From the NCBI GenBank assembly GCA_037783545.1, contig JBBELK010000432.1, forward strand, positions 19,298 through 83,297: 64,000 bases of DNA, in the 5' to 3' direction. The DNA comes from Henricia sp. BOLD:AAB3569 (lineage: Eukaryota > Echinodermata > Asteroidea > Spinulosida > Echinasteridae). Position numbers and translations under genes: made by a program. This document shows, one piece after another, positions 13,041-25,103 of this stretch. Positions within the stretch are counted from its first letter, which is position 1, and each line of letters begins with the position of its first letter. The notes below the pieces were generated by a model that ran no database searches, was not told where the DNA came from, and saw nothing but the letters and a program-made list of their open reading frames with translations.

Positions 13041-15498
13041 GTGTGTCCCAAATGCCGGCAAATTTGGAAATCAAGGAATTTTCCAACCAACTTCAAATTT
13101 TGCATGCTCCAAACTGTATATATTCCGCACTTGTCATGCAAAATTGACAGATTTTCGTTGGGAAATGACGGAGAAATTTCAGAGTTTAGGGAAAACGGAG
13201 CTCGGCTGCGTGGTTATTCCCCTAACCGTGGCTGTTGGGACACCCTGCGCCGCGCTGGTGTACATTTGTACGGCCGTTGACTCACCCCAGATTGTGACGG
13301 GAATTAGGTCAAAGTGTGTCCCAAATGCAGGCAAATTTGGAAATCAAGGAATTTTCCAACCAACTTCAAATTTTGCATGCTCCAAACTGTATATATTCCG
13401 CACTTGTCATGCAAAATTGACAGATTTTCGCTGGGAAATGACGGAGAAATTTCAGAGTTTAGGGAAAACGGAGCTCGGCTGCGTGGTTATTCCCCTAACC
13501 GTGGCTGTTGGGACACCCTGCGCCGCGCTGGTGTACATTTCTACGGCCGTTGACTCACCCCAGATTGTGACGGGAATTAGGTCAAAGTGTGTCCCAAATG
13601 CCGGCAAATTTGGAAATCAAGGAATTTTCCAACCAACTTCAAATTTCGCATGCTCCAAACTGTATATATTCCGCACTTGTCATGCAAAATTGACATATTT
13701 TCGCTGGGAAATGACGGAGAAATTTCAGAGTTTAGGGAAAACGGAGCTCGGCTGCGTGGTTATTCCCCTAACCGTGGCTGTTGGGACACCCTGCGCCGCG
13801 CTGGTGTACATTTGTACGGCCGTTGACTCACCCCAGATTATGACGGGAATTAGGTCAAAGTGTGTCCCAAATGCCGGCAAATTTGGAAATCAAGGAATTT
13901 TCCAACCAACTTCAAATTTTGCATGCTCCAAACTGTATATATTCCGCATTTGTCATGTAAAATTGACAGATTTTCGCTGGGAAATGACGGAGAAATTTCA
14001 GAGTTTAGGGAAAACGGAGCTCGGCTGCGTGGTTATTCCCCTAACCGTGGCTGTTGGGACACCCTGCGCCGCGCTGGTGTACATTTGTACGGCCGTTGAC
14101 TCACCCCAGCTTGTGACGGGAATTAGGTCAAAGTGTGTCCCAAATGCCGGCAAATTTGGAAATCAAGGAATTTTCCAACCAACTTCAAATTTTGCATGCT
14201 CCAAACTGTATATATTCCGCACTTGTCATGCAAAATTGACAGATTTTCGCTGAGAAATGACGGAGAAATTTTAGAGTTTAGGGAAAACGGAGCTCGGCTG
14301 CGTGGTTATTCCCCTAACCGTGGCTGTTGGGACACCCTGCGCATGCGCTGGTGTACATTTATACGGCCGTTGACTCACCCGAGATTGTGACGGGAATTAG
14401 GTCAAAGTGTGTCCCAAATGCCGGCAAATTTGGAAATCAAGGAATTTTCCAACCAACTTCAAATTTTGCATGCTCCAAACTGTATATATTCCGCACTTGT
14501 CATGCAAAATTGACAGATTTTCGTTGGGAAATGACGGAGAAATTTCAGAGTTTAGGGAAAACGGAGCTCGGCTGCGTGGTTATTCCCCTAACCGTGGCTG
14601 TTGGGACACCCTGCGCCGCGCTGGTGTACATTTGTACGGCCGTTGACTCACCCCAGATTGTGACGGGAATTAGGTCAAAGTGTGTCCCAAATGCAGGCAA
14701 ATTTGGAAATCAAGGAATTTTCCAACCAACTTCAAATTTTGCATGCTCCAAACTGTATATATTCCGCACTTGTCATGCAAAATTGACAGATTTTCGCTGG
14801 GAAATGACGGAGAAATTTCAGAGTTTAGGGAAAACGGAGCTCGGCTGCGTGGTTATTCCCCTAACCGTGGCTGTTGGGACACCCTGCGCCGCGCTGGTGT
14901 ACATTTCTACGGCCGTTGACTCACCCCAGATTGTGACGGGAATTAGGTCAAAGTGTGTCCCAAATGCCGGCAAATTTGGAAATCAAGGAATTTTCCAACC
15001 AACTTCAAATTTCGCATGCTCCAAACTGTATATATTCCGCACTTGTCATGCAAAATTGACATATTTTCGCTGGGAAATGACGGAGAAATTTCAGAGTTTA
15101 GGGAAAACGGAGCTCGGCTGCGTGGTTATTCCCCTAACCGTGGCTGTTGGGACACCCTGCGCCGCGCTGGTGTACATTTGTACGGCCGTTGACTCACCCC
15201 AGATTATGACGGGAATTAGGTCAAAGTGTGTCCCAAATGCCGGCAAATTTGGAAATCAAGGAATTTTCCAACCAACTTCAAATTTTGCATGCTCCAAACT
15301 GTATATATTCCGCATTTGTCATGTAAAATTGACAGATTTTCGCTGGGAAATGACGGAGAAATTTCAGAGTTTAGGGAAAACGGAGCTCGGCTGCGTGGTT
15401 ATTCCCCTAACCGTGGCTGTTGGGACACCCTGCGCCGCGCTGGTGTACATTTGTACGGCCGTTGACTCACCCCAGATTGTGACGGGAATTAGGTCAAA
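12767..15498 (+). repeat. HOR-C: 1366-bp five-monomer unit, two tandem copies
   Basis: Copy 1 units start at 12767, 13041, 13314, 13587 and 13860. Copy 2 units start at 14133, 14407, 14680, 14953 and 15226. The rare changes AAATGCAGGCAAA (near 13324 and 14690) and CCGCATTTGTCATGTAA (near 13944 and 15310) lie exactly 1366 bp apart, and I found neither elsewhere. The duplication is therefore recent and arose inside this array. The following unit (15499) belongs to the TTCCCAC cassette and marks the right boundary. Confidence 0.93.
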
Positions 15499-18400
15499 GT
15501 GTGTCCCAAATGCCGGCAAATTTGGAAATCAAGGAATTTTCTAACCAACTTCAAATTTTGCATGCTCCAAACTGTATATATTCCGCACTTGTCATGCAAA
15601 ATTGACAGATTTTCGCTGGGAAATGACGGATAAATTTTAGAGTTTAGGGAAAACGGAGCTCGGCTGCGTGGTTATTCCCCTAACCGTGGCTGTTGGGACA
15701 CCCTGCGCATGCGCTGGTGTACATTTCTACGGCCGTTGACTCACCCCAGATTGTGACGGGAATTAGGTCAAAGTGTGTCCCAAATGCCGGCAAATTTGGA
15801 AATCAAGGAATTTTCCAACCAACTTCAAATTTTGCATGCTCCAAACTGTATATATTCCCACTTGTCATGCAAAATTGAAAGATTTTCGCTGGGAAATGAC
15901 GGAGAAATTTCAGAGTTTAGGGAAAACGGAGCTCGGCTGCGTGGTTATTCCCCTAACCGTGGCTGTTGGGACACCCTGCGCCGCGCTGGTGTACATTTGT
16001 ACGGCCGTTGACTCACCCCAGATTGTGACGGGAATTAGGTCAAAGTGTGTCCCAAATGCCGGCAAATTTGGAAATCAAGGAATTTTCCAACCAACTTCAA
16101 ATTTTGCATGCTCCAAACTGTATATATTCCGCACTTGTCATGCAAAATTGACAGATTTTCGCTGGGAAATGACGGAGAATTTCAGAGTTTAGGGAAAGCG
16201 GAGCTCGGCTACGTGGTTATTCCCCTAACCGTGGCTGTTGGGACACCCTGCGCTGCGCATGCGCTGGTGTACATTTGTACGGCCGTTGACTCACCCCAGA
16301 TTGTGACGGGAATTAGGTCAAAGTGTGTCCCAAATGCCGGCAAATTTGGAAATCAAGGAATTTTCCAACCAACTTCAAATTTTGCATGCTCCAAACTGTA
16401 TATATTCCGCACTTGTCATGCAAAATTGACAGATTTTCGCTGGGAAATGACGGAGAAATTTCAGAGTTTAGGGAAAGCGGAGCTCGGCTACGTGGTTATT
16501 CCCCTAACCGTGGCTGTTGGGACACCCTGCGCTGCGCTGGTGTACATTTGTACGGCCGTTGACTCACCCCAGATTGTGACGGGAATTAGGTCAAAGTGTG
16601 TCCCAAATGCCGGCAAATTTGGAAATCAAGGAATTTTCCAACCAACTTCAAATTTTGCATGCTCCAAACTGTATATATTCCGCACTTGTCATGCAAAATT
16701 GACAGATTTTCGCTGGGAAATGACGGAGAAATTTCAGAGTTTAGGGAAAGCGGAGCTCGGCTACGTGGTTATTCCCCTAACCGTGGCTGTTGGGACACCC
16801 TGCGGTGCGCATGCCCTGGTGTACATTTGTACGGCCGTTGACTCACCCCAGATTGTGACGGGAATTAGGTCAAAGTGTGTCCCAAATGCCGGCAAATTTG
16901 GAAATCAAGGAATTTTCCAACCAACTTCAAATTTTGCATGCTCCAAACTGTATATATTCCGCACTTGTCATGCAAAATTGACATATTTTCGCTGGGAAAT
17001 GACGGAGAAATTTCAGAGTTTAGGGAAAACGGAGCTCGGCTGCGTGGTTATTCCCCTAACCGTGGCTGTTGGGACACCCTGCGCATGCGCCGCGCTGGTG
17101 TACATTTGTACGGCCGTTGACTCACCCCAGATTGTGATGGGAATTAGGTCAAAGTGTGTCCCAAATGCCGGCAAATTTGGAAATCAAGGAATTTTCCAAC
17201 CAACTTCAAATTTTGCATGCTCCAAACTGTATATATTCCGCCCTTGTCATGCAAAATTGACAGATTTTCAATGGGAAATGACGGAGAAATTTCAGAGTTT
17301 AGGGAAAACGGAGCTCGGCTGCGTGGTTATTCCCCTAACCGTGGCTGTTGGGACACCCTGCGCCGCGCTGGTGTACATTTGTACGGCCGTTGACTCACCC
17401 CAGATTGTGACGGGAATTAGGTCAAAGTGTGTCCCAAATGCCGGCAAATTTGGAAATCAAGGAATTTTCCAACCAACTTCAAATTTTGCATGCTCCAAAC
17501 TGTATATATTCCGCACTTGTCATGCAAAATTGACAGATTTTCGCTGGGAAATGACGGATAAATTTCAGAGTTTAGGGAAAACGGAGCTCGGCTGCGTGGT
17601 TATTCCCCTAACCGTGGCTGTTGGGACACCCTGCGCATGCGCTGGTGTACATTTATACGGCCGTTGACTCACCCGAGATTGTGACGGGAATTAGGTCAAA
17701 GTGTGTCCCAAATGCCGGCAAATTTGGAAATCAAGGAATTTTCCAACCAACTTCAAATTTTGCATGCTCCAAACTGTATATATTCCGCACTTGTCATGCA
17801 AAATTGACAGATTTTCGTTGGGAAATGACGGAGAAATTTCAGAGTTTAGGGAAAACGGAGCTCGGCTGCGTGGTTATTCCCCTAACCGTGGCTGTTGGGA
17901 CACCCTGCGCCGCGCTGGTGTACATTTCTACGGCCGTTGACTCACCCCAGATTGTGACGGGAATTAGGTCAAAGTGTGTCCCAAATGCCGGCAAATTTGG
18001 AAATCAAGGAATTTTCCAACCAACTTCAAATTTTGCATGCTCCAAACTGTATATATACCGCACTTGTCATTTAAAATTGACAGATTTTCGCTGGGAAATG
18101 ACGGAGAAATTTCAGAGTTTAGGGAAAACGGAGCTCGGCTGCGTGGTTATTCCCCTAACCGTGGCTGTTGGGACACCCTGCGCCGCGCTGGTGTACATTT
18201 GTACGGCCGTTGACTCACCCCAGATTGTGACGGGAATTAGGTCAAAGTGTGTCCCAAATGCCGGCAAATTTGGAAATCAAGGAATTTTCTAACCAACTTC
18301 AAATTTTGCATGCTCCAAACTGTATATATTCCGCACTTGTCATGCAAAATTGACAGATTTTCGCTGGGAAATGACGGATAAATTTTAGAGTTTAGGGAAA

Positions 18401-18520
18401 ACGGAGCTCGGCTGCGTGGTTATTCCCCTAACCGTGGCTGTTGGGACACCCTGCGCATGCGCTGGTGTACATTTCTACGGCCGTTGACTCACCCCAGATT
18501 GTGACGGGAATTAGGTCAAA
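15499..18520 (+). repeat. HOR-D related unit I, with AAAGCGG/GCTACG monomers
   Basis: Units start at 15499, 15773 (272 bp, TTCCCAC), 16045 (278 bp), 16323, 16596, 16875, 17154, 17427, 17701, 17974 and 18247. Units 16045-16596 carry the linked GGGAAAGCGG and CTCGGCTACG. Unit 16596 has the hotspot form TGCGGTGCGCATGCCC. Unit 17154 has GATGGGAATT, CCGCCCTTG and TTTTCAATGG. Unit 16045 lacks one A (GGAGAATTTC near 16176). Unit 17974, with ATATACCGC and CATTTAAAATTG, stands where the 2743-bp copies have two units. Confidence 0.88.
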
Positions 18521-19617
18521 GTGTGTCCCAAATGCCGGCAAATTTGGAAATCAAGGAATTTTCCAACCAACTTCAAATTTTGCATGCTCCAAACTGTATA
18601 TATTCCCACTTGTCATGCAAAATTGACAGATTTTCGCTGGGAAATGACGGAGAAATTTCAGAGTTTAGGGAAAACGGAGCTCGGCTGCGTGGTTATTCCC
18701 CTAACCGTGGCTGTTGGGACACCCTGCGCCGCGCTGGTGTACATTTGTACGGCCGTTGACTCACCCCAGATTGTGACGGGAATTAGGTCAAAGTGTGTCC
18801 CAAATGCCGGCAAATTTGGAAATCAAGGAATTTTCCAACCAACTTCAAATTTTGCATGCTCCAAACTGTATATATTCCGCACTTGTCATGCAAAATTGAC
18901 AGATTTTCGCTGGGAAATGACGGAGAAATTTCAGAGTTTAGGGAAAGCGGAGCTCGGCTACGTGGTTATTCCCCTAACCGTGGCTGTTGGGACACCCTGC
19001 GCTGCGCATGCGCTGGTGTACATTTGTACGGCCGTTGACTCACCCCAGATTGTGACGGGAATTAGGTCAAAGTGTGTCCCAAATGCCGGCAAATTTGGAA
19101 ATCAAGGAATTTTCCAACCAACTTCAAATTTTGCATGCTCCAAACTGTATATATTCCGCACTTGTCATGCAAAATTGACAGATTTTCGCTGGGAAATGAC
19201 GGAGAAATTTCAGAGTTTAGGGAAAGCGGAGCTCGGCTACGTGGTTATTCCCCTAACCGTGGCTGTTGGGACACCCTGCGCTGCGCTGGTGTACATTTGT
19301 ACGGCCGTTGACTCACCCCAGATTGTGACGGGAATTAGGTCAAAGTGTGTCCCAAATGCCGGCAAATTTGGAAATCAAGGAATTTTCCAACCAACTTCAA
19401 ATTTTGCATGCTCCAAACTGTATATATTCCGCACTTGTCATGCAAAATTGACAGATTTTCGCTGGGAAATGACGGAGAAATTTCAGAGTTTAGGGAAAGC
19501 GGAGCTCGGCTACGTGGTTATTCCCCTAACCGTGGCTGTTGGGACACCCTGCGCTGCGCTGGTGTACATTTGTACGGCCGTTGACTCACCCCAGATTGTG
19601 ACGGGAATTAGGTCAAA
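18521..19617 (+). repeat. TTCCCAC cassette end plus amplified AAAGCGG monomers
   Basis: Units start at 18521 (272 bp), 18793 (279 bp), 19072 and 19345. From 18793 to 20169 five consecutive units carry GGGAAAGCGG and GCTACG (18793, 19072, 19345, 19618, 19891), against three in the preceding copy and two in the following one. Single units have therefore been added or lost here. Unit 18793 has the hotspot form TGCGCTGCGCATGCGC; the next three have TGCGCTGCGC only. Confidence 0.88.
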
Positions 19618-22600
19618 GTGTGTCCCAAATGCCGGCAAATTTGGAAATCAAGGAATTTTCCAACCAACTTCAAATTTTGCATGCTCCAAACTGTATATAT
19701 TCCGCACTTGTCATGCAAAATTGACAGATTTTCGCTGGGAAATGACGGAGAAATTTCAGAGTTTAGGGAAAGCGGAGCTCGGCTACGTGGTTATTCCCCT
19801 AACCGTGGCTGTTGGGACACCCTGCGCTGCGCTGGTGTACATTTGTACGGCCGTTGACTCACCCCAGATTGTGACGGGAATTAGGTCAAAGTGTGTCCCA
19901 AATGCCGGCAAATTTGGAAATCAAGGAATTTTCCAACCAACTTCAAATTTTGCATGCTCCAAACTGTATATATTCCGCACTTGTCATGCAAAATTGACAG
20001 ATTTTCGCTGGGAAATGACGGAGAAATTTCAGAGTTTAGGGAAAGCGGAGCTCGGCTACGTGGTTATTCCCCTAACCGTGGCTGTTGGGACACCCTGCGG
20101 TGCGCATGCCCTGGTGTACATTTGTACGGCCGTTGACTCACCCCAGATTGTGACGGGAATTAGGTCAAAGTGTGTCCCAAATGCCGGCAAATTTGGAAAT
20201 CAAGGAATTTTCCAACCAACTTCAAATTTTGCATGCTCCAAACTGTATATATTCCGCACTTGTCATGCAAAATTGACATATTTTCGCTGGGAAATGACGG
20301 AGAAATTTCAGAGTTTAGGGAAAACGGAGCTCGGCTGCGTGGTTATTCCCCTAACCGTGGCTGTTGGGACACCCTGCGCATGCGCCGCGCTGGTGTACAT
20401 TTGTACGGCCGTTGACTCACCCCAGATTGTGATGGGAATTAGGTCAAAGTGTGTCCCAAATGCCGGCAAATTTGGAAATCAAGGAATTTTCCAACCAACT
20501 TCAAATTTTGCATGCTCCAAACTGTATATATTCCGCCCTTGTCATGCAAAATTGACAGATTTTCAATGGGAAATGACGGAGAAATTTCAGAGTTTAGGGA
20601 AAACGGAGCTCGGCTGCGTGGTTATTCCCCTAACCGTGGCTGTTGGGACACCCTGCGCCGCGCTGGTGTACATTTGTACGGCCGTTGACTCACCCCAGAT
20701 TGTGACGGGAATTAGGTCAAAGTGTGTCCCAAATGCCGGCAAATTTGGAAATCAAGGAATTTTCCAACCAACTTCAAATTTTGCATGCTCCAAACTGTAT
20801 ATATTCCGCACTTGTCATGCAAAATTGACAGATTTTCGCTGGGAAATGACGGAGAAATTTCAGAGTTTAGGGAAAACGGAGCTCGGCTGCGTGGTTATTC
20901 CCCTAACCGTGGCTGTTGGGACACCCTGCGCATGCGCTGGTGTACATTTATACGGCCGTTGACTCACCCGAGATTGTGACGGGAATTAGGTCAAAGTGTG
21001 TCCCAAATGCCGGCAAATTTGGAAATCAAGGAATTTTCCAACCAACTTCAAATTTTGCATGCTCCAAACTGTATATATTCCGCACTTGTCATGCAAAATT
21101 GATAGATTTTCGTTGGGAAATGACGGAGAAATTTCAGAGTTTAGGGAAAACGGAGCTCGGCTGCGTGGTTATTCCCCTAACCGTGGCTGTTGGGACACCC
21201 TGCGCCGCGCTGGTGTACATTTCTACGGCCGTTGACTCACCCCAGATTGTGACGGGAATTAGGTCAAAGTGTGTCCCAAATGCCGGCAAATTTGGAAATC
21301 AAGGAATTTTCCAACCAACTTCAAATTTCGCATGCTCCAAACTGTATATATTCCGCACTTGTCATGCAAAATTGACATATTTTCGCTGGGAAATGACGGA
21401 GAAATTTCAGAGTTTAGGGAAAACGGAGCTCGGCTGCGTGGTTATTCCCCTAACCGTGGCTGTTGGGACACCCTGCGCCGCGCTGGTGTACATTTGTACG
21501 GCCGTTGACTCACCCCAGATTATGACGGGAATTAGGTCAAAGTGTGTCCCAAATGCCGGCAAATTTGGAAATCAAGGAATTTTCCAACCAACTTCAAATT
21601 TTGCATGCTCCAAACTGTATATATTCCGCACTTGTCATGTAAAATTGACAGATTTTCGCTGGGAAATGACGGAGAAATTTCAGAGTTTAGGGAAAACGGA
21701 GCTCGGCTGCGTGGTTATTCCCCTAACCGTGGCTGTTGGGACACCCTGCGCCGCGCTGGTGTACATTTGTACGGCCGTTGACTCACCCCAGATTGTGACG
21801 GGAATTAGGTCAAAGTGTGTCCCAAATGCCGGCAAATTTGGAAATCAAGGAATTTTCTAACCAACTTCAAATTTTGCATGCTCCAAACTGTATATATTCC
21901 GCACTTGTCATGCAAAATTGACAGATTTTCGCTGGGAAATGACGGATAAATTTTAGAGTTTAGGGAAAACGGAGCTCGGCTGCGTGGTTATTCCCCTAAC
22001 CGTGGCTGTTGGGACACCCTGCGCATGCGCTGGTGTACATTTCTACGGCCATTGACTCACCCCAGATTGTGACGGGAATTAGGTCAAAGTGTGTCCCAAA
22101 TGCCGGCAAATTTGGAAATCAAGGAATTTTCCAACCAACTTCAAATTTTGCATGCTCCAAACTGTATATATTCCCACTTGTCATGCAAAATTGACAGATT
22201 TTCGCTGGGAAATGACGGAGAAATTTCAGAGTTTAGGGAAAACGGAGCTCGGCTGCGTGGTTATTCCCCTAACCGTGGCTGTTGGGACACCCTGCGCCGC
22301 GCTGGTGTACATTTGTACGGCCGTTGACTCACCCCAGATTGTGACGGGAATTAGGTCAAAGTGTGTCCCAAATGCCGGCAAATTTGGAAATCAAGGAATT
22401 TTCCAACCAACTTCAAATTTTGCATGCTCCAAACTGTATATATTCCGCACTTGTCATGCAAAATTGACAGATTTTCGCTGGGAAATGACGGAGAAATTTC
22501 AGAGTTTAGGGAAAGCGGAGCTCGGCTACGTGGTTATTCCCCTAACCGTGGCTGTTGGGACACCCTGCGCTGCGCTGGTGTACATTTGTACGGCCGTTGA

Positions 22601-25103
22601 CTCACCCCAGATTGTGACGGGAATTAGGTCAAAGTGTGTCCCAAATGCCGGCAAATTTGGAAATCAAGGAATTTTCCAACCAACTTCAAATTTTGCATGC
22701 TCCAAACTGTATATATTCCGCACTTGTCATGCAAAATTGACAGATTTTCGCTGGGAAATGACGGAGAAATTTCAGAGTTTAGGGAAAGCGGAGCTCGGCT
22801 ACGTGGTTATTCCCCTAACCGTGGCTGTTGGGACACCCTGCGGTGCGCATGCCCTGGTGTACATTTGTACGGCCGTTGACTCACCCCAGATTGTGACGGG
22901 AATTAGGTCAAAGTGTGTCCCAAATGCCGGCAAATTTGGAAATCAAGGAATTTTCCAACCAACTTCAAATTTTGCATGCTCCAAACTGTATATATTCCGC
23001 ACTTGTCATGCAAAATTGACATATTTTCGCTGGGAAATGACGGAGAAATTTCAGAGTTTAGGGAAAACGGAGCTCGGCTGCGTGGTTATTCCCCTAACCG
23101 TGGCTGTTGGGACACCCTGCGCATGCGCCGCGCTGGTGTACATTTGTACGGCCGTTGACTCACCCCAGATTGTGATGGGAATTAGGTCAAAGTGTGTCCC
23201 AAATGCCGGCAAATTTGGAAATCAAGGAATTTTCCAACCAACTTCAAATTTTGCATGCTCCAAACTGTATATATTCCGCCCTTGTCATGCAAAATTGACA
23301 GATTTTCAATGGGAAATGACGGAGAAATTTCAGAGTTTAGGGAAAACGGAGCTCGGCTGCGTGGTTATTCCCCTAACCGTGGCTGTTGGGACACCCTGCG
23401 CCGCGCTGGTGTACATTTGTACGGCCGTTGACTCACCCCAGATTGTGACGGGAATTAGGTCAAAGTGTGTCCCAAATGCCGGCAAATTTGGAAATCAAGG
23501 AATTTTCCAACCAACTTCAAATTTTGCATGCTCCAAACTGTATATATTCCGCACTTGTCATGCAAAATTGACAGATTTTCGCTGGGAAATGACGGAGAAA
23601 TTTCAGAGTTTAGGGAAAACGGAGCTCGGCTGCGTGGTTATTCCCCTAACCGTGGCTGTTGGGACACCCTGCGCATGCGCTGGTGTACATTTATACGGCC
23701 GTTGACTCACCCGAGATTGTGACGGGAATTAGGTCAAAGTGTGTCCCAAATGCCGGCAAATTTGGAAATCAAGGAATTTTCCAACCAACTTCAAATTTTG
23801 CATGCTCCAAACTGTATATATTCCGCACTTGTCATGCAAAATTGATAGATTTTCGTTGGGAAATGACGGAGAAATTTCAGAGTTTAGGGAAAACGGAGCT
23901 CGGCTGCGTGGTTATTCCCCTAACCGTGGCTGTTGGGACACCCTGCGCCGCGCTGGTGTACATTTCTACGGCCGTTGACTCACCCCAGATTGTGACGGGA
24001 ATTAGGTCAAAGTGTGTCCCAAATGCCGGCAAATTTGGAAATCAAGGAATTTTCCAACCAACTTCAAATTTCGCATGCTCCAAACTGTATATATTCCGCA
24101 CTTGTCATGCAAAATTGACATATTTTCGCTGGGAAATGACGGAGAAATTTCAGAGTTTAGGGAAAACGGAGCTCGGCTGCGTGGTTATTCCCCTAACCGT
24201 GGCTGTTGGGACACCCTGCGCCGCGCTGGTGTACATTTGTACGGCCGTTGACTCACCCCAGATTATGACGGGAATTAGGTCAAAGTGTGTCCCAAATGCC
24301 GGCAAATTTGGAAATCAAGGAATTTTCCAACCAACTTCAAATTTTGCATGCTCCAAACTGTATATATTCCGCACTTGTCATGTAAAATTGACAGATTTTC
24401 GCTGGGAAATGACGGAGAAATTTCAGAGTTTAGGGAAAACGGAGCTCGGCTGCGTGGTTATTCCCCTAACCGTGGCTGTTGGGACACCCTGCGCCGCGCT
24501 GGTGTACATTTGTACGGCCGTTGACTCACCCCAGATTGTGACGGGAATTAGGTCAAAGTGTGTCCCAAATGCCGGCAAATTTGGAAATCAAGGAATTTTC
24601 TAACCAACTTCAAATTTTGCATGCTCCAAACTGTATATATTCCGCACTTGTCATGCAAAATTGACAGATTTTCGCTGGGAAATGACGGATAAATTTTAGA
24701 GTTTAGGGAAAACGGAGCTCGGCTGCGTGGTTATTCCCCTAACCGTGGCTGTTGGGACACCCTGCGCATGCGCTGGTGTACATTTCTACGGCCATTGACT
24801 CACCCCAGATTGTGACGGGAATTAGGTCAAAGTGTGTCCCAAATGCCGGCAAATTTGGAAATCAAGGAATTTTCCAACCAACTTCAAATTTTGCATGCTC
24901 CAAACTGTATATATTCCCACTTGTCATGCAAAATTGACAGATTTTCGCTGGGAAATGACGGAGAAATTTCAGAGTTTAGGGAAAACGGAGCTCGGCTGCG
25001 TGGTTATTCCCCTAACCGTGGCTGTTGGGACACCCTGCGCCGCGCTGGTGTACATTTGTACGGCCGTTGACTCACCCCAGATTGTGACGGGAATTAGGTC
25101 AAA
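19618..25103 (+). repeat. HOR-D: 2743-bp ten-monomer unit, two tandem copies
   Basis: Copy 1 units start at 19618, 19891, 20170, 20449, 20722, 20996, 21269, 21542, 21815 and 22089. Copy 2 units start at 22361, 22634, 22913, 23192, 23465, 23739, 24012, 24285, 24558 and 24832. Both have unit lengths 273, 279, 279, 273, 274, 273, 273, 273, 274 and 272. The rare changes GATAGATTTTCG (21101, 23844) and ACGGCCATTGAC (near 22045, 24788) are 2743 bp apart and found only here. I saw no difference at the markers I followed, so this looks like one of the youngest duplications in the window. Confidence 0.94.

Noticed and set aside
18521..20962. Open frame of 813 codons as a repeat-protein gene
   Set aside because: It is the satellite consensus read through 273- and 279-bp units. 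Equivalent frames elsewhere are broken by several unrelated stop changes and by 272- and 274-bp units, with no promoter, flanking gene sequence or codon-level constraint visible.
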